Shown: positions 25,154 to 34,219 of the stretch, piece by piece | How positions within the stretch are numbered: the stretch's first letter is position 1 | Layout of the letters: the number at the start of each line of letters is the position of its first letter | Assembly (NCBI GenBank): GCA_022792815.1 | Contig: JAAWBS010000053.1 | Location: 1 to 47,033 of the forward strand | DNA from: Hungatella sp. | GTDB lineage: Bacteria > Bacillota > Clostridia > Lachnospirales > Lachnospiraceae | DNA length: 47,033 nt | Direction: 5' to 3' | Made by a program: the position numbers and the translations under genes | The notes under the pieces: model-generated | Databases searched by the model: none | What the model was told of the DNA's origin: nothing | Seen by the model: only the letters and a program-made list of their open reading frames with translations

Positions 25154-25518
25154 TACAGCAGGCCTACAATGTTCTGATGACGGCTGCAGTGCTGATTCTG
25201 GCGCTGCTTGTCATCTTAAGCCTGATCCGCTCTGTGCTGGGGCCCGGGATCTCGGACCGGATCATCGCCGTCAATATGATCGGTACCATGATTATCATGG
25301 TCACAGCCATTTTTTCCGTGTGGCTGAATGAAAATTACCTGGCAGATGTGTGTCTGATCTATGCCATGATCAGCTTTCTGGGTGTGGTGGTTCTGTGTAA
25401 GGTCTACACGGGAGTCTATCTGCAGCGGAAACATATGAAGGCGGATCTGGGAGCTATCGAGGATAACCTGGTGAAACAGGGCGTAGAGGTTCATGAGGAG
25501 AAGGAGGAACAGGGATGA
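25144..25518 (+). CDS. mrpF: Mrp-type antiporter subunit F
   Basis: A 124-residue MnhF/MrpF-family protein with three membrane segments; SLIRSVLGPGISDRIIAVNM is the family signature and YLADVCLIYAMISFLGVVVL the last helix. It is about 30 residues longer than typical because of a charged C-terminal tail (KADLGAIEDNLVKQGVEVHE). Overlaps the previous gene by 10 bases and the next by 4 (ATGA). Confidence 0.9.
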   Translation: MELIQQAYNVLMTAAVLILALLVILSLIRSVLGPGISDRIIAVNMIGTMIIMVTAIFSVWLNENYLADVCLIYAMISFLGVVVLCKVYTGVYLQRKHMKADLGAIEDNLVKQGVEVHEEKEEQG

Positions 25519-25934
25519 TAGGAGCGTGGGTTCGATTTGCGGCAGCTGTTGTCTGCATGGCCTTGGGACTGGTGTTTATGGTCTCCGCAGTGATCGGGGT
25601 AAATCGGTTTCATCATGCGCTCAAGAGGATGCATGCAGCAGCCCTGGGGGATACCATGGGAATCCTCTTTGTGATTTTAAGTCTGATGATCATGAAAGGG
25701 CCTTCTATGGACTCTTTAAAGCTTTTTATGGTGATCGTGTTCTTCTGGATCGCTTCCCCTGTGTCGGGTCATATGATAAGCCGTCTGGAGGCCATGACCG
25801 ACGAGAGCTTGGGAGAGCTCTCCGTGATGGAGAAGAGCAGCGGGGTCCATGTGAAGGTCCATGAGGTGACCAGACCGGAGAAGAAAGGTTCCGATAAAAA
25901 GAAAAAGCAGAAAAAGGGAGGAGAAAGCAGATGA
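25515..25934 (+). CDS. mrpG: Mrp-type antiporter subunit G
   Basis: A 139-residue MnhG/MrpG-family protein with three membrane segments, family motif FHHALKRMHAAALGDTMGIL and a final helix FFWIASPVSGHMISR. The C-terminus ends in a very basic tail (KKGSDKKKKQKKGG). Start and stop overlap neighbours by 4 bases each, so translation is tightly coupled. Confidence 0.9.
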   Translation: MIGAWVRFAAAVVCMALGLVFMVSAVIGVNRFHHALKRMHAAALGDTMGILFVILSLMIMKGPSMDSLKLFMVIVFFWIASPVSGHMISRLEAMTDESLGELSVMEKSSGVHVKVHEVTRPEKKGSDKKKKQKKGGESR

Positions 25935-26197
25935 GAGTGTTTGAGTGTGTCCTTTTGCTGAGCCTGATCGTGTGCGCAGTGTCGGTGGCGTTTACGAAAG
26001 ATCTGCTGACTTCGATTATTATCTTCATGTCATACAGCCTGGTGATGTGTGTGATCTGGATGATTCTCCAGTCACCGGATCTGGCTATCACAGAGGCGGC
26101 GGTAGGCGCCGGGGTAACCAGTATTCTGTTTTTCCTGACCTTAAAAAAGATCAGAGCGATCCGAAAGGAGGAGCAAGATGAGCAGGAGAAGGGATGA
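25931..26197 (+). CDS. MbhD-like subunit (matches C-terminal part of MrpA)
   Basis: An 88-residue protein with three membrane segments: VFECVLLLSLIVCAVSVAF, LTSIIIFMSYSLVMCVIWM and AITEAAVGAGVTSILFFL. SPDLAITEAAVGAG is the hallmark of the MbhD/DUF4040 domain. In canonical Mrp antiporters this is fused to the end of MrpA; in membrane-bound hydrogenases and here it stands alone. Its Glu in ITEAAVGAG is in the ion path of Mrp and Mbh structures (family knowledge). It overlaps the next gene by 20 bases. Confidence 0.85.
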   Translation: MRVFECVLLLSLIVCAVSVAFTKDLLTSIIIFMSYSLVMCVIWMILQSPDLAITEAAVGAGVTSILFFLTLKKIRAIRKEEQDEQEKG

Positions 26198-27173
26198 CTA
26201 TGAGACGAGTATGGCTTTTCGCTTTTTACAGTGGCTGAACGGGGAAAGCGATACCTTGAGCCGGAATATGGAGGCTCGTGAGGCCATCGTCAGGCCTGAG
26301 GAGACCTTTGAGGCAGAAGCGGCTCAGAAAAAGGCCTACGGTGAAGAATTGTCCCGCCTCTCGGCGGAGAATGCGGATAAAAGGGCTGTGCTGAGAGCCC
26401 GTGGGATCCGGTATTTTCAGAGATTTTATAAGGTGATGTCCGTGATTTTATGTATCGGCATCATCCTGGTGCTTCTGTGGACTGTGGCAGCTCTGCCCCC
26501 AACCGGCGGTGCAGACAATCCGGCCAACAATGAGGTGGCAGCCCGGTATATCGAAAAGGGACTGCAGGAGACCGGGGCGGTCAACATCGTCACCGGCATG
26601 ATTCTGGATTACCGTGCTTTCGACACATTTGGAGAATCCTGTGTGCTGTTTATCGCTTCCTGCTGTGTCCTGGTGCTGCTGCGCCTGGATGCGGACAGCA
26701 AGGACGAGAGCGTGAGAAAGATGATCGCGGAGAGTGACGACCGGCTGTTCGAGCCGAAAAACGATGTCGTTCTTCAGAAATGTGCCTGCGTGCTGGTGCC
26801 GATTATCCTGATCTTCGGAATCTATATCGTGTTAAACGGTCACCTGTCCCCGGGCGGAGGGTTTTCCGGCGGTGCGGTCTTGGGTTCCGGTCTGATCCTG
26901 TATCTGAATGCCTACGGTTATGAGAAGATGAGCCGGATGTTTACGGAGAAGATCTACAAGAGGACGACCCTCTGCGCCCTGACCTTCTACTGTCTGGCCA
27001 AAAGCTATTCCTTCTTTACAGGGGCCAATCATCTGGAGAGCGGGATCCCTACGGGGACGCCGGGGGCTATCCTGAGCAGCGGGCTGATTCTTCCTCTCAA
27101 TATCTGTGTAGGCCTGGTAGTGGCCTGCACCATGTATGTGTTCTATACCTTGTTCCGGAAGGGAGGAATGTGA
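26178..27173 (+). CDS. MbhE-MnhB fusion subunit of Mrp-like antiporter
   Basis: A 331-residue protein with three parts: a charged cytoplasmic N-terminal extension of about 85 residues (no known domain, coiled-coil-like); an MbhE/MrpA-tail part (VILCIGIILVLLWTVAALPP, then TGAVNIVTGMILDYRAFDTF); and an MnhB/MrpB domain with the conserved YIVLNGHLSPGGGFSGGAVL. In Mrp the first region belongs to MrpA and the second is the separate MrpB, so this is a rearranged fusion. AAAGGAGGAGC precedes the ATG. It lies one base before mrpC. Confidence 0.82.
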   Translation: MSRRRDDYETSMAFRFLQWLNGESDTLSRNMEAREAIVRPEETFEAEAAQKKAYGEELSRLSAENADKRAVLRARGIRYFQRFYKVMSVILCIGIILVLLWTVAALPPTGGADNPANNEVAARYIEKGLQETGAVNIVTGMILDYRAFDTFGESCVLFIASCCVLVLLRLDADSKDESVRKMIAESDDRLFEPKNDVVLQKCACVLVPIILIFGIYIVLNGHLSPGGGFSGGAVLGSGLILYLNAYGYEKMSRMFTEKIYKRTTLCALTFYCLAKSYSFFTGANHLESGIPTGTPGAILSSGLILPLNICVGLVVACTMYVFYTLFRKGGM

Positions 27174-27174
27174 G

Positions 27175-27558
27175 ATGGCAGTGATCAACCATCTGTTGTT
27201 TAATATTGAAGAGACAGCTGCGGTGATTCTGTTCGGCGTGGGTTTTACCATACTGCTTCTCCACCGGAATCTGATCAAAAAGATTTTGGGAATGAATATC
27301 ATGGACACCGCAACCTATCTGTTTTTGGCATCGAAAGGTTACATCACAGGGCGGGCGGTACCCATCGTGGTGGACGGGGGCCAGGAGGTAAGCGCCTACA
27401 TCAACCCTGTGCCCAGCGGACTGGTGCTGACCGGCATCGTGGTCAGCGTCAGCACCACGGCTCTCATGCTGTCTCTGACGATCCGGCTCTATGAGAGGTA
27501 TCACTCTCTGGACCTGGATGAGATTTTAATTTTGGCGAAGGAGGAGGAACAGTCATGA
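27175..27558 (+). CDS. mrpC: Mrp-type antiporter subunit C (NuoK-like)
   Basis: A 127-residue NuoK/MnhC-like protein with three membrane segments. ILFGVGFTILLLHRNLIKKI and MNIMDTATYLFLASKG show the family pattern, and a loop NPVPSGLVLTGIVVSVSTTA leads into the last helix. ATG 27175 follows GGGAGGAATG; the frame is open from 27136 but that lies inside the preceding gene. The stop overlaps the next start by 4 bases. Confidence 0.88.
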   Translation: MAVINHLLFNIEETAAVILFGVGFTILLLHRNLIKKILGMNIMDTATYLFLASKGYITGRAVPIVVDGGQEVSAYINPVPSGLVLTGIVVSVSTTALMLSLTIRLYERYHSLDLDEILILAKEEEQS

Positions 27559-29057
27559 GTCTGGTGCAGAATTTTCCGTTTTTTTCCATTATCCTGGCTA
27601 TGTTTTCCGGCATCCTGTCCTCTGTGTTAAGCGGGAGGAAGGCCAGAAACCTAAGCCTGGCCATGATCGGCATCACCACTCTTCTCTCCGGTGCCACCCT
27701 GGCCTTCTGTCTGAGGACCGGGGAGAGCTACACCTACATGATGGGACATTTCCCCGCCCCTTGGGGCAATGAGATCCGGGCGGGAGTGCTGGAAGGGCTG
27801 ACCGCCGTCATGTTTGGCGTGGTGATGTTTCTGGCGGTTCTCGGCGGACTGGATCACACGGCAGAGGATGTGGAGGAGAAGAAATTAAATCTGTTCTATA
27901 TTATGATCGACTTGATGCTCAGCTCCCTTCTGGCCCTTGTGTATACCAATGACCTGTTTACGGCCTATGTTTTTGTGGAGATCAATACCATCGCAGGCTG
28001 CGGTCTGATCATGATCCGGCAGAAAGGGCGCAGTATGTCCGCGGCCATCCGCTATATGATCATGAGTCAGATCGGTTCCGGTCTGTTCCTCATCGGTTTA
28101 AGCCTTCTGTACGACGTGACAGGACACCTGCTGATGAGTCCGGCCAAGGAATCGGTGGAGATTTTGGCGGCGGCGGGGGACTACCGGATCCCCATGCTGG
28201 TGATCATGGCGGTGATCAGTGTGGGTCTGGCCATCAAAAGCGGCCTGTATCCCTTCCACTACTGGATTCCGGACACTTACGGATATGCCACTCCCACAGC
28301 CAGCGCCGTGCTGTCCGGCCTGGTGTCCAAAGGATATATCTTTTTGCTGGTAAAGATTTTTTACCGGGTGCTGGGATATGACCATGTGATCTCCAGCCAG
28401 ATGGCCAATGTCCTGTATGCCTTCGGCGTCGCCGGGATGGTGATGGGGTCTGTCCATGCCATCCAGGAGACGGATACAAGAAGAATGACCGCCTACTCCT
28501 CGGTGGCCCAGATCGGCTACATCTACATGGGGATCGGCCTGGGCACTCCCTCCGGAATGGTGGCGGCTCTGTTCCATATCTTTACTCACTCTGCCACAAA
28601 GGCCCTTCTGTTTATCAGTGCAGTGGGACTTTACGAGGTGTCAGGGGATAAGAAAGACTTTGTCAGCCTTCGGGGCGCGGCCTACCGCAATCCACTGGCA
28701 GGAATCGGCTTTGCAGTGGGATCTCTGTCTATGGTGGGTTTCCCTATGCTGTCGGGATTTATCTCCAAGCTGTTGTTTGCCACATCGGCACAGGAGAGCC
28801 CCCACAAGATGCTCCCCACCCTGTTTGTTCTGGCGGTCAGCACGACCCTCAATGCCATTTACTTTCTGCGGCTTGTGATCACGCTGTACTCAAGACGGAG
28901 GGCGGAGGACGACCCGATACCGGAGCCTGTCAATGCCAAAAGTTCCTGGAAGTTAAAGCTGGCCATCCTCTGCTTTATCGGTGTGAACCTGGTACTTGGA
29001 ATGGCTTCCCAGCCTATCGTGCAGGCGATTTCAGACGGCCTTGGGATGTTTGATTAG
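27555..29057 (+). CDS. large NuoN/NuoM/MrpD-type ion-translocating subunit 1
   Basis: A 500-residue membrane protein with about 14 segments. The core residues of antiporter-like subunits are kept: Glu142 in FVEINTIAGCG and Lys228 in GLAIKSGLYPFHYWIPDTYG, plus the discontinuous-helix motif PTASAVLSGLVSKGY and FHIFTHSATKALLFI. It is the first of four such proteins in the row; canonical Mrp has two (MrpA and MrpD). Start overlaps the subunit C stop (ATGA); next gene begins 11 bases after the stop. Confidence 0.88.
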   Translation: MSLVQNFPFFSIILAMFSGILSSVLSGRKARNLSLAMIGITTLLSGATLAFCLRTGESYTYMMGHFPAPWGNEIRAGVLEGLTAVMFGVVMFLAVLGGLDHTAEDVEEKKLNLFYIMIDLMLSSLLALVYTNDLFTAYVFVEINTIAGCGLIMIRQKGRSMSAAIRYMIMSQIGSGLFLIGLSLLYDVTGHLLMSPAKESVEILAAAGDYRIPMLVIMAVISVGLAIKSGLYPFHYWIPDTYGYATPTASAVLSGLVSKGYIFLLVKIFYRVLGYDHVISSQMANVLYAFGVAGMVMGSVHAIQETDTRRMTAYSSVAQIGYIYMGIGLGTPSGMVAALFHIFTHSATKALLFISAVGLYEVSGDKKDFVSLRGAAYRNPLAGIGFAVGSLSMVGFPMLSGFISKLLFATSAQESPHKMLPTLFVLAVSTTLNAIYFLRLVITLYSRRRAEDDPIPEPVNAKSSWKLKLAILCFIGVNLVLGMASQPIVQAISDGLGMFD

Positions 29058-29068
29058 GAGGAGATGAT

Positions 29069-30565
29069 ATGATGGAAGGAAATATGATTTTATTGCTTCC
29101 CATGCTCTGTCCCATGGCGGCGGGAATTCTGGTGCTGACGGGAAAGGTGTTCCGGAAAAACAGAAGTTATCTGACAGGCCTTTCTACAGGAGTTCTGGTG
29201 CTGGAGGCCGCTTTGACCGTGTGGGCTCTTGCGAGCGGAGGAAGTCTGACGGTTTTAAGACTGACCGAGCAGCTGACCATAAGCTTGCGGGTGGATGACA
29301 TAAGCCGGCTGTTTGCCGCTCTCACCGCAGCGGTGTGGCTGCTGGTAGGGATTTACTCGGTGGCCTATATGTCCCATGAGGAGGAAGAACATCGGTTTTT
29401 CGGATACTATCTGATGGTGGTGGGAGTGCTGATGGCACTGAATTTTTCCGCCAATCTCATCACCCTGTATGTGTTTTATGAGCTGATGACCCTGACCTCC
29501 CTGCCTTTGGTGCTCCATGAGCGCAGCAGGGAAGCGGTGAGGGCAGGCCTCAAATACCTGTTCTATTCCGTAGCGGGAGCATTTCTGGCGCTGTTTGGCA
29601 TCTTTTTTGTGGCCGGGGTGTCCGCAGATCTGACCTTTACGGCGGGCGGGATCCTGAGCGACGAGGCACTTGCCGGGAAAGAGGGGCTGCTGTTGGTGTC
29701 CGCGTTCTGCATGATCGTAGGATTCGGAACCAAGGCAGGCATGTTTCCCCTTCACGGCTGGCTGCCTACGGCTCATCCCGTGGCTCCGGCATCCGCCAGC
29801 GCGGTGCTCTCCGGCCTCATTACCAAGGCAGGTGTGCTGGCGATCCTCCGGGTGGTGTACTATGTCATCGGGCCTGACAGGCTTCGGGGAACCTGGGTAC
29901 AGACTGTGTGGATCCTTCTGACCCTTGTGACTGTGTTTATGGGCTCCCTGTTGGCTTACCGGGAGCCGGTGATGAAGAAGCGTCTGGCCTACTCTACGGT
30001 GAGCCAGGTCAGCTATGTGCTCTTTGGTCTGAGCCTTCTGAATCCGGTTGGGTTTGTGGGAGCTCTGATTCATGTGGTGTTCCACTCTGTGATCAAACAT
30101 GCCCTGTTTTTGACGGCAGGCGCCATTATCGTGACCACGGGATGGACCAGGGTGGAGCAGATGAGAGGGCTGGGAACCGTGATGCCCAAAACCTTAACCT
30201 GCTACACCATAGCTTCTCTGGCCTTGATCGGAATTCCGCCTGCAAGCGGATTTGTCAGCAAATGGTATCTGGCCTCGGGGGCTTTGTCCTCAGGAACCGG
30301 AGTTTTTAGCTGGGTCGGGCCTGCGGTGCTGCTGGTCAGCGCCCTTCTGACGGCAGGGTATCTGCTGCCTCTCACCATTACAGGATTCTTCCCCGGCCAT
30401 GATTTTAAGGGTGAGGAGATCGAGAAGAGGAAGCTGGCAGGCAAGGAGCCGTCCTGGTTGATGCTGGAACCCATTGCCGTGCTGGCGGCGGCAGCCTTTT
30501 TGTTTGGCTGTTTCCCGGGACAGCTGATTTCTATGGTGCAGTCCATAGCGGCGGCAGTACTGTGA
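29069..30565 (+). CDS. large NuoN/NuoM/MrpD-type ion-translocating subunit 2
   Basis: A 498-residue membrane protein, about 14 segments. Glu138 in VFYELMTLTSLP and Lys222 in GFGTKAGMFPLHGWLPTAHP are kept, followed by APASASAVLSGLITKAG and VFHSVIKHALFLTAGAI. AGGAGG lies seven bases before the ATG at 29069 (a second ATG follows at once). It is closer in sequence to MrpD and complex I M/N subunits than subunit 1 is. The next gene starts about 13 bases on. Confidence 0.88.
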   Translation: MMEGNMILLLPMLCPMAAGILVLTGKVFRKNRSYLTGLSTGVLVLEAALTVWALASGGSLTVLRLTEQLTISLRVDDISRLFAALTAAVWLLVGIYSVAYMSHEEEEHRFFGYYLMVVGVLMALNFSANLITLYVFYELMTLTSLPLVLHERSREAVRAGLKYLFYSVAGAFLALFGIFFVAGVSADLTFTAGGILSDEALAGKEGLLLVSAFCMIVGFGTKAGMFPLHGWLPTAHPVAPASASAVLSGLITKAGVLAILRVVYYVIGPDRLRGTWVQTVWILLTLVTVFMGSLLAYREPVMKKRLAYSTVSQVSYVLFGLSLLNPVGFVGALIHVVFHSVIKHALFLTAGAIIVTTGWTRVEQMRGLGTVMPKTLTCYTIASLALIGIPPASGFVSKWYLASGALSSGTGVFSWVGPAVLLVSALLTAGYLLPLTITGFFPGHDFKGEEIEKRKLAGKEPSWLMLEPIAVLAAAAFLFGCFPGQLISMVQSIAAAVL

Positions 30566-30578
30566 CGGAGGGATGATT

Positions 30579-32108
30579 ATGAGCGATATCATATTGGCTC
30601 TCCCGGTGCTTTTTCCTCTCATCAGCGGCATCATCATGTTGATCCGCCCTGTGAGAGATGAGAAATGGAACCGGAAGCAGGAGCTTTTTATCGAGGGGCT
30701 GGTGATTTTGAACAGTCTCTTTGTGGCAGCAGCCATCGCGGGGAGCATGAGCGGAGAGCGGCGTCTGGTGGTATTTCGGCTGTATTCCGTTCTGACTGTG
30801 ATGTTCAAGCTGGACCAGATGGGAAGTGTGTTTGCCGGGCTGGTGGCTTTTCTGTGGCCTCTGGCGACCCTCTATGCTTTCGAATATATGAAGCATGAGG
30901 AGCGGAAAAATACTTTCTTCGCCTTCTATACCATGACTTACGGAATCACTATGGGCATCGCGCTGTCAGGCACCCTGGTGACCCTGTATCTGTTTTACGA
31001 GATGCTCACCTTAGTGACTCTGCCCCTGGTTCTCTTTACGCTGACCGTGGAGGCGGTGAGAGCCGCCAGGGCTTATCTGTACTACTCCATCGGAGGCGCA
31101 GCCTTTGCCTTTTTGGGACTCATCTTTGTGCTGGGCTATTCCGGCATCGGGACGTCGGAGTTTGTGGCAGGGGGGATGCTGGATATGCCCCGTGCCATGG
31201 CCAATCGGGACACTCTGCTTTTACTCTATGTGCTGGCGTTCTTCGGGTTCGGAGTCAAGGCGGCTCTGTTTCCCTGCTACAGGTGGCTCCCCAAGGCGGC
31301 AGTGGCTCCCACTCCGGTGACGGCTCTGCTCCACGCGGTGGCAGTGGTGAAATCGGGCGCTTTCGCCATCCTGCGTCTGACCTACTTTTCCTATGGCGCC
31401 GAGTTCTTACGAGGAAGCTGGGCTCAGTGGGTGGTCATGGGGGCAGCCATGGTGACCATCGCCTTCGGTTCCACCATGGCGGTGAGAGAAGTGCACTGGA
31501 AGAGGCGTCTGGCCTACTCTACGGTCAGCAACCTGTCCTATATCCTTTTCGGGGCGACCCTGATGACGCCATTCGGCCTCGCGGCGGCTTTAAGCCACCT
31601 GGTGGCCCACGCATTTATGAAGATCTGCGCCTTCTTCTGTGCCGGTGCGGTGATGCATCAGTCGGGGAAGACCTACATCTATCAGCTCAACGGTCTGGGA
31701 AAGAAGATGCCCGTGACCTTTGCCTGTCTCACCATATCCAGCCTGTCGCTGATGGGGATTCCTCTGTTTGCGGGATTTATCAGCAAATGGAATCTGGCCA
31801 TGGCGGCCTTCGATTCGGGAAGCGGCCTTGGGATCGGGGGTGTGGCAGTGCTTTTGTACTCGGCCCTGATGACGGGGATCTATATGATGACCGTGGTGGT
31901 TCGGGCCTATTTCCCCAGGCTTGCAGGAAAGGGTGAAAAGCCGGGATTTGATGAGGAGACAGCAAAGACAGCCAGTCAGGAAGTGACCGACCCCAGCTGG
32001 AGGATGGTGGTGCCCCTGGTGATTTTTGCCGGGGCCATCGTGGTGATCGGTGTCCATTCGGCTCCTCTCATGAGACTTTTGATGACGATTGGAGGTGAGG
32101 CGGGATGA
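30579..32108 (+). CDS. large NuoN/NuoM/MrpD-type ion-translocating subunit 3
   Basis: A 509-residue membrane protein of the same family. Glu141 in LFYEMLTLVTLP and Lys227 in GFGVKAALFPCYRWLPKAAV are kept; the broken helix reads PTPVTALLHAVAVVKSGA, where the usual Ser-Gly pair is replaced by His-Ala. ATG 30579 is preferred because CGGAGGG (30566-30572) is placed for it; an ATG at 30573 abuts that ribosome site. It shares an ATGA overlap with the last gene. Confidence 0.88.
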   Translation: MSDIILALPVLFPLISGIIMLIRPVRDEKWNRKQELFIEGLVILNSLFVAAAIAGSMSGERRLVVFRLYSVLTVMFKLDQMGSVFAGLVAFLWPLATLYAFEYMKHEERKNTFFAFYTMTYGITMGIALSGTLVTLYLFYEMLTLVTLPLVLFTLTVEAVRAARAYLYYSIGGAAFAFLGLIFVLGYSGIGTSEFVAGGMLDMPRAMANRDTLLLLYVLAFFGFGVKAALFPCYRWLPKAAVAPTPVTALLHAVAVVKSGAFAILRLTYFSYGAEFLRGSWAQWVVMGAAMVTIAFGSTMAVREVHWKRRLAYSTVSNLSYILFGATLMTPFGLAAALSHLVAHAFMKICAFFCAGAVMHQSGKTYIYQLNGLGKKMPVTFACLTISSLSLMGIPLFAGFISKWNLAMAAFDSGSGLGIGGVAVLLYSALMTGIYMMTVVVRAYFPRLAGKGEKPGFDEETAKTASQEVTDPSWRMVVPLVIFAGAIVVIGVHSAPLMRLLMTIGGEAG

Positions 32109-34138
32109 TAGAAGAGATGAATGTTGTGCTCCCCGGTTTCTGCGGCATGGGACTGCACTGGAAGTTGGACGGATTCCGTCTGGTGTATGTGCTGATCGCA
32201 GTGCTGATGTGGGGTGTCAGCGGGGCATTTTCCAAGGAATACATGGCTCATTACAAGAAGAAGTCCCGATATTACCTGTTCTTCTGGGCTACTTTTGCCG
32301 CCACAGTGGGAGTCTTCTTGTCGGCGGATCTGTACACCACTTTTATCTTTTTTGAGATCATGTCCTTCACCTCCTATGTGTGGGTGGCATTTGACGAGAA
32401 GCCGGAGAGCATGAGGGCGGCTGAGACTTACCTGGCTGTGGCAGTCTTAGGCGGCATGGTGATGTTGATGGGGCTGTTTCTCCTCCACCATGTGCTGGGG
32501 ACTCTTGAGATGGACCAGATGAAAGAAGCGGCGGAGAAAGTCCTTGCCGGAGAGTGGTCTGCAAATGGGGCCGGAGCGGAGTTTGCCTCCCCCAAGGCTC
32601 AGCTGTATGCCGCAGGACTTCTGATGCTGTTCGGCTTTGGAGCCAAGGCAGGGTGTTTCCCCCTTCATATCTGGCTTCCGAAAGCACACCCGGTCGCTCC
32701 GGCTCCGGCCAGCGCTCTGCTGTCCGGTATCCTGACCAAGGCGGGAGTATTCGGCATCATCCTGGTGTCCTGCGTCATGTTCGGCAGGGACGGGGCCTGG
32801 GGCCTTCTGATCACAGGGCTGGGGCTTTTCACCATGTTTTTGGGAGCCCTCCTGGCCATGTTTTCCGTCAATCTAAAGAGGACGCTGGCCTGTTCCTCTG
32901 TGTCCCAGATCGGTTTTATTCTGACAGGCATCGGCATGTCCGGTGTCCTCTCCTGGGCGGGTGAGGGAAACCTGCTGGCTGTCCGGGGAGCGTTCCTGCA
33001 CATGGTCAATCACTCTCTGATCAAGCTGGTTCTGTTTCTGTGTGCAGGCGCTGTGTATATGAACCTTCATCAGCTGCATCTCAATGATGTCAGGGGATTT
33101 GGCCGGAAGAAACCCGCTCTCATGTTCTGCTTTCTCATGGGAGCGCTGGGGATCGGCGGAATCCCTCTGTGGAACGGCTATGTCAGCAAGACTCTGCTCC
33201 ATGAGAGCATCGTGGAGTATATCCTCCTTCTGGAGGAGGGGGGAGGCGCCATGGCGGCGGGAGTGCCCCAGAGCCTTCAGGCGATGCTGGTAAGCCAGGA
33301 CTTCTGGAAAAAAGCCGAGTGGGTGTTTCTCTTTACCGGAGGCATGACGGTAGCCTACATGCTGAAGCTGTTTGTGGCCCTGTTTGTGGATCAGCATCCT
33401 AAAAGACAGGCGGAATTTGACCAGATGTCCGCCCACTATATGATGCCTCTCAGCCGAACCGTCCTGGTGGCCGCGGCCGCCATCCTGCCGGTCCTGGGTA
33501 TGCTGCCCGGTCTCACCATGAACCGGATCGCGGATTTGGGGCAGGAATTTTTCATGGCCCACGGTCATGCCCATGATGTGCACTATTTTGCCTTTGCCAA
33601 TTTAAAGGGCGGTCTCATCTCCATCGCCATCGGTGTGCTGCTGTACGTGGTGGTGATCCGGGGATGGATGATGGTGCCGGAGAACGTGGAAGGGGCAGAG
33701 AAGAGGCGATGTTATGTGGACCGATGGCCGTCCTGGCTTGACTTGGAGAACCTGGTCTACCGGCCTGCCTTTAAGACCGGCCTGCTGGCAGTGATATGCA
33801 GAGCCATGGATTCCATGGCAGACGGGGTGGTCCTTCTCTCCAGAAAGACCTTCTGCCGCCAGCTTCCGGAGCCCAAGGCTCACTTGGAGGACAACTGGCT
33901 GGCCCATGTGCTGGGCGGTTTCCTGGACAGGTGGTCTGCCCTCACGGATCGTGTCTTTAAAAGGGAACACACGGGACAGCTCAGAGTGTCTGCGGTCCAT
34001 CGGCTGATTGCCAGGGAAAAGCAGATGAAACACACCGGAGTCCTGGTGGAACAGAGTTTCTCATTCGGACTGATGCTGTTCTGTATCGGGCTGTGCCTGA
34101 CCTTGGGGTATCTGCTGTTTGTCTTCTATGGTTCATGA
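32105..34138 (+). CDS. large NuoL/MrpA-like ion-translocating subunit 4 with long C-terminal part
   Basis: A 677-residue membrane protein. Glu84 in FIFFEIMSFTSYVWVAFDEK and Lys181 in GFGAKAGCFPLHIWLPKAHP are kept, then APAPASALLSGILTKAG and HMVNHSLIKLVLFLCAG. The key Glu is at residue 84, not about 140 as in its three neighbours, so the first two membrane segments seem to be absent. The C-terminal third (after about residue 500) includes further membrane segments and a hydrophilic stretch, like the lateral helix region of NuoL/MrpA. It closes the operon; a very strong terminator starts seven bases after the stop. Confidence 0.88.
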   Translation: MIEEMNVVLPGFCGMGLHWKLDGFRLVYVLIAVLMWGVSGAFSKEYMAHYKKKSRYYLFFWATFAATVGVFLSADLYTTFIFFEIMSFTSYVWVAFDEKPESMRAAETYLAVAVLGGMVMLMGLFLLHHVLGTLEMDQMKEAAEKVLAGEWSANGAGAEFASPKAQLYAAGLLMLFGFGAKAGCFPLHIWLPKAHPVAPAPASALLSGILTKAGVFGIILVSCVMFGRDGAWGLLITGLGLFTMFLGALLAMFSVNLKRTLACSSVSQIGFILTGIGMSGVLSWAGEGNLLAVRGAFLHMVNHSLIKLVLFLCAGAVYMNLHQLHLNDVRGFGRKKPALMFCFLMGALGIGGIPLWNGYVSKTLLHESIVEYILLLEEGGGAMAAGVPQSLQAMLVSQDFWKKAEWVFLFTGGMTVAYMLKLFVALFVDQHPKRQAEFDQMSAHYMMPLSRTVLVAAAAILPVLGMLPGLTMNRIADLGQEFFMAHGHAHDVHYFAFANLKGGLISIAIGVLLYVVVIRGWMMVPENVEGAEKRRCYVDRWPSWLDLENLVYRPAFKTGLLAVICRAMDSMADGVVLLSRKTFCRQLPEPKAHLEDNWLAHVLGGFLDRWSALTDRVFKREHTGQLRVSAVHRLIAREKQMKHTGVLVEQSFSFGLMLFCIGLCLTLGYLLFVFYGS

Positions 34139-34145
34139 GTGTTTG

Positions 34146-34190
34146 AAAAGCCGTAAAACAGGTCTTTCCTGTTTTACGGCTTTTGTTGCT
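34146..34190 (+). terminator. terminator of the Mrp-like operon
   Basis: AAAAGCCGTAAAACAGG (34146-34162) and CCTGTTTTACGGCTTTT (34168-34184) form a perfect 17-bp stem with a 5-base loop. The A-run and T-run make it work in both directions. A second small hairpin with a TTCG loop (34199-34212, stem CGCGC) follows. Confidence 0.93.
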
Positions 34191-34219
34191 GTTGTAACCG
34201 CGCTTCGGCGCGAGTGTAT

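Noticed and set aside
24677..34138. Respiratory complex I or membrane-bound hydrogenase operon
   Set aside because: Only antiporter-type membrane subunits are present; there are no NuoB/C/D/H/I or hydrogenase catalytic subunits. MnhE, F and G point to an Mrp-type exchanger.
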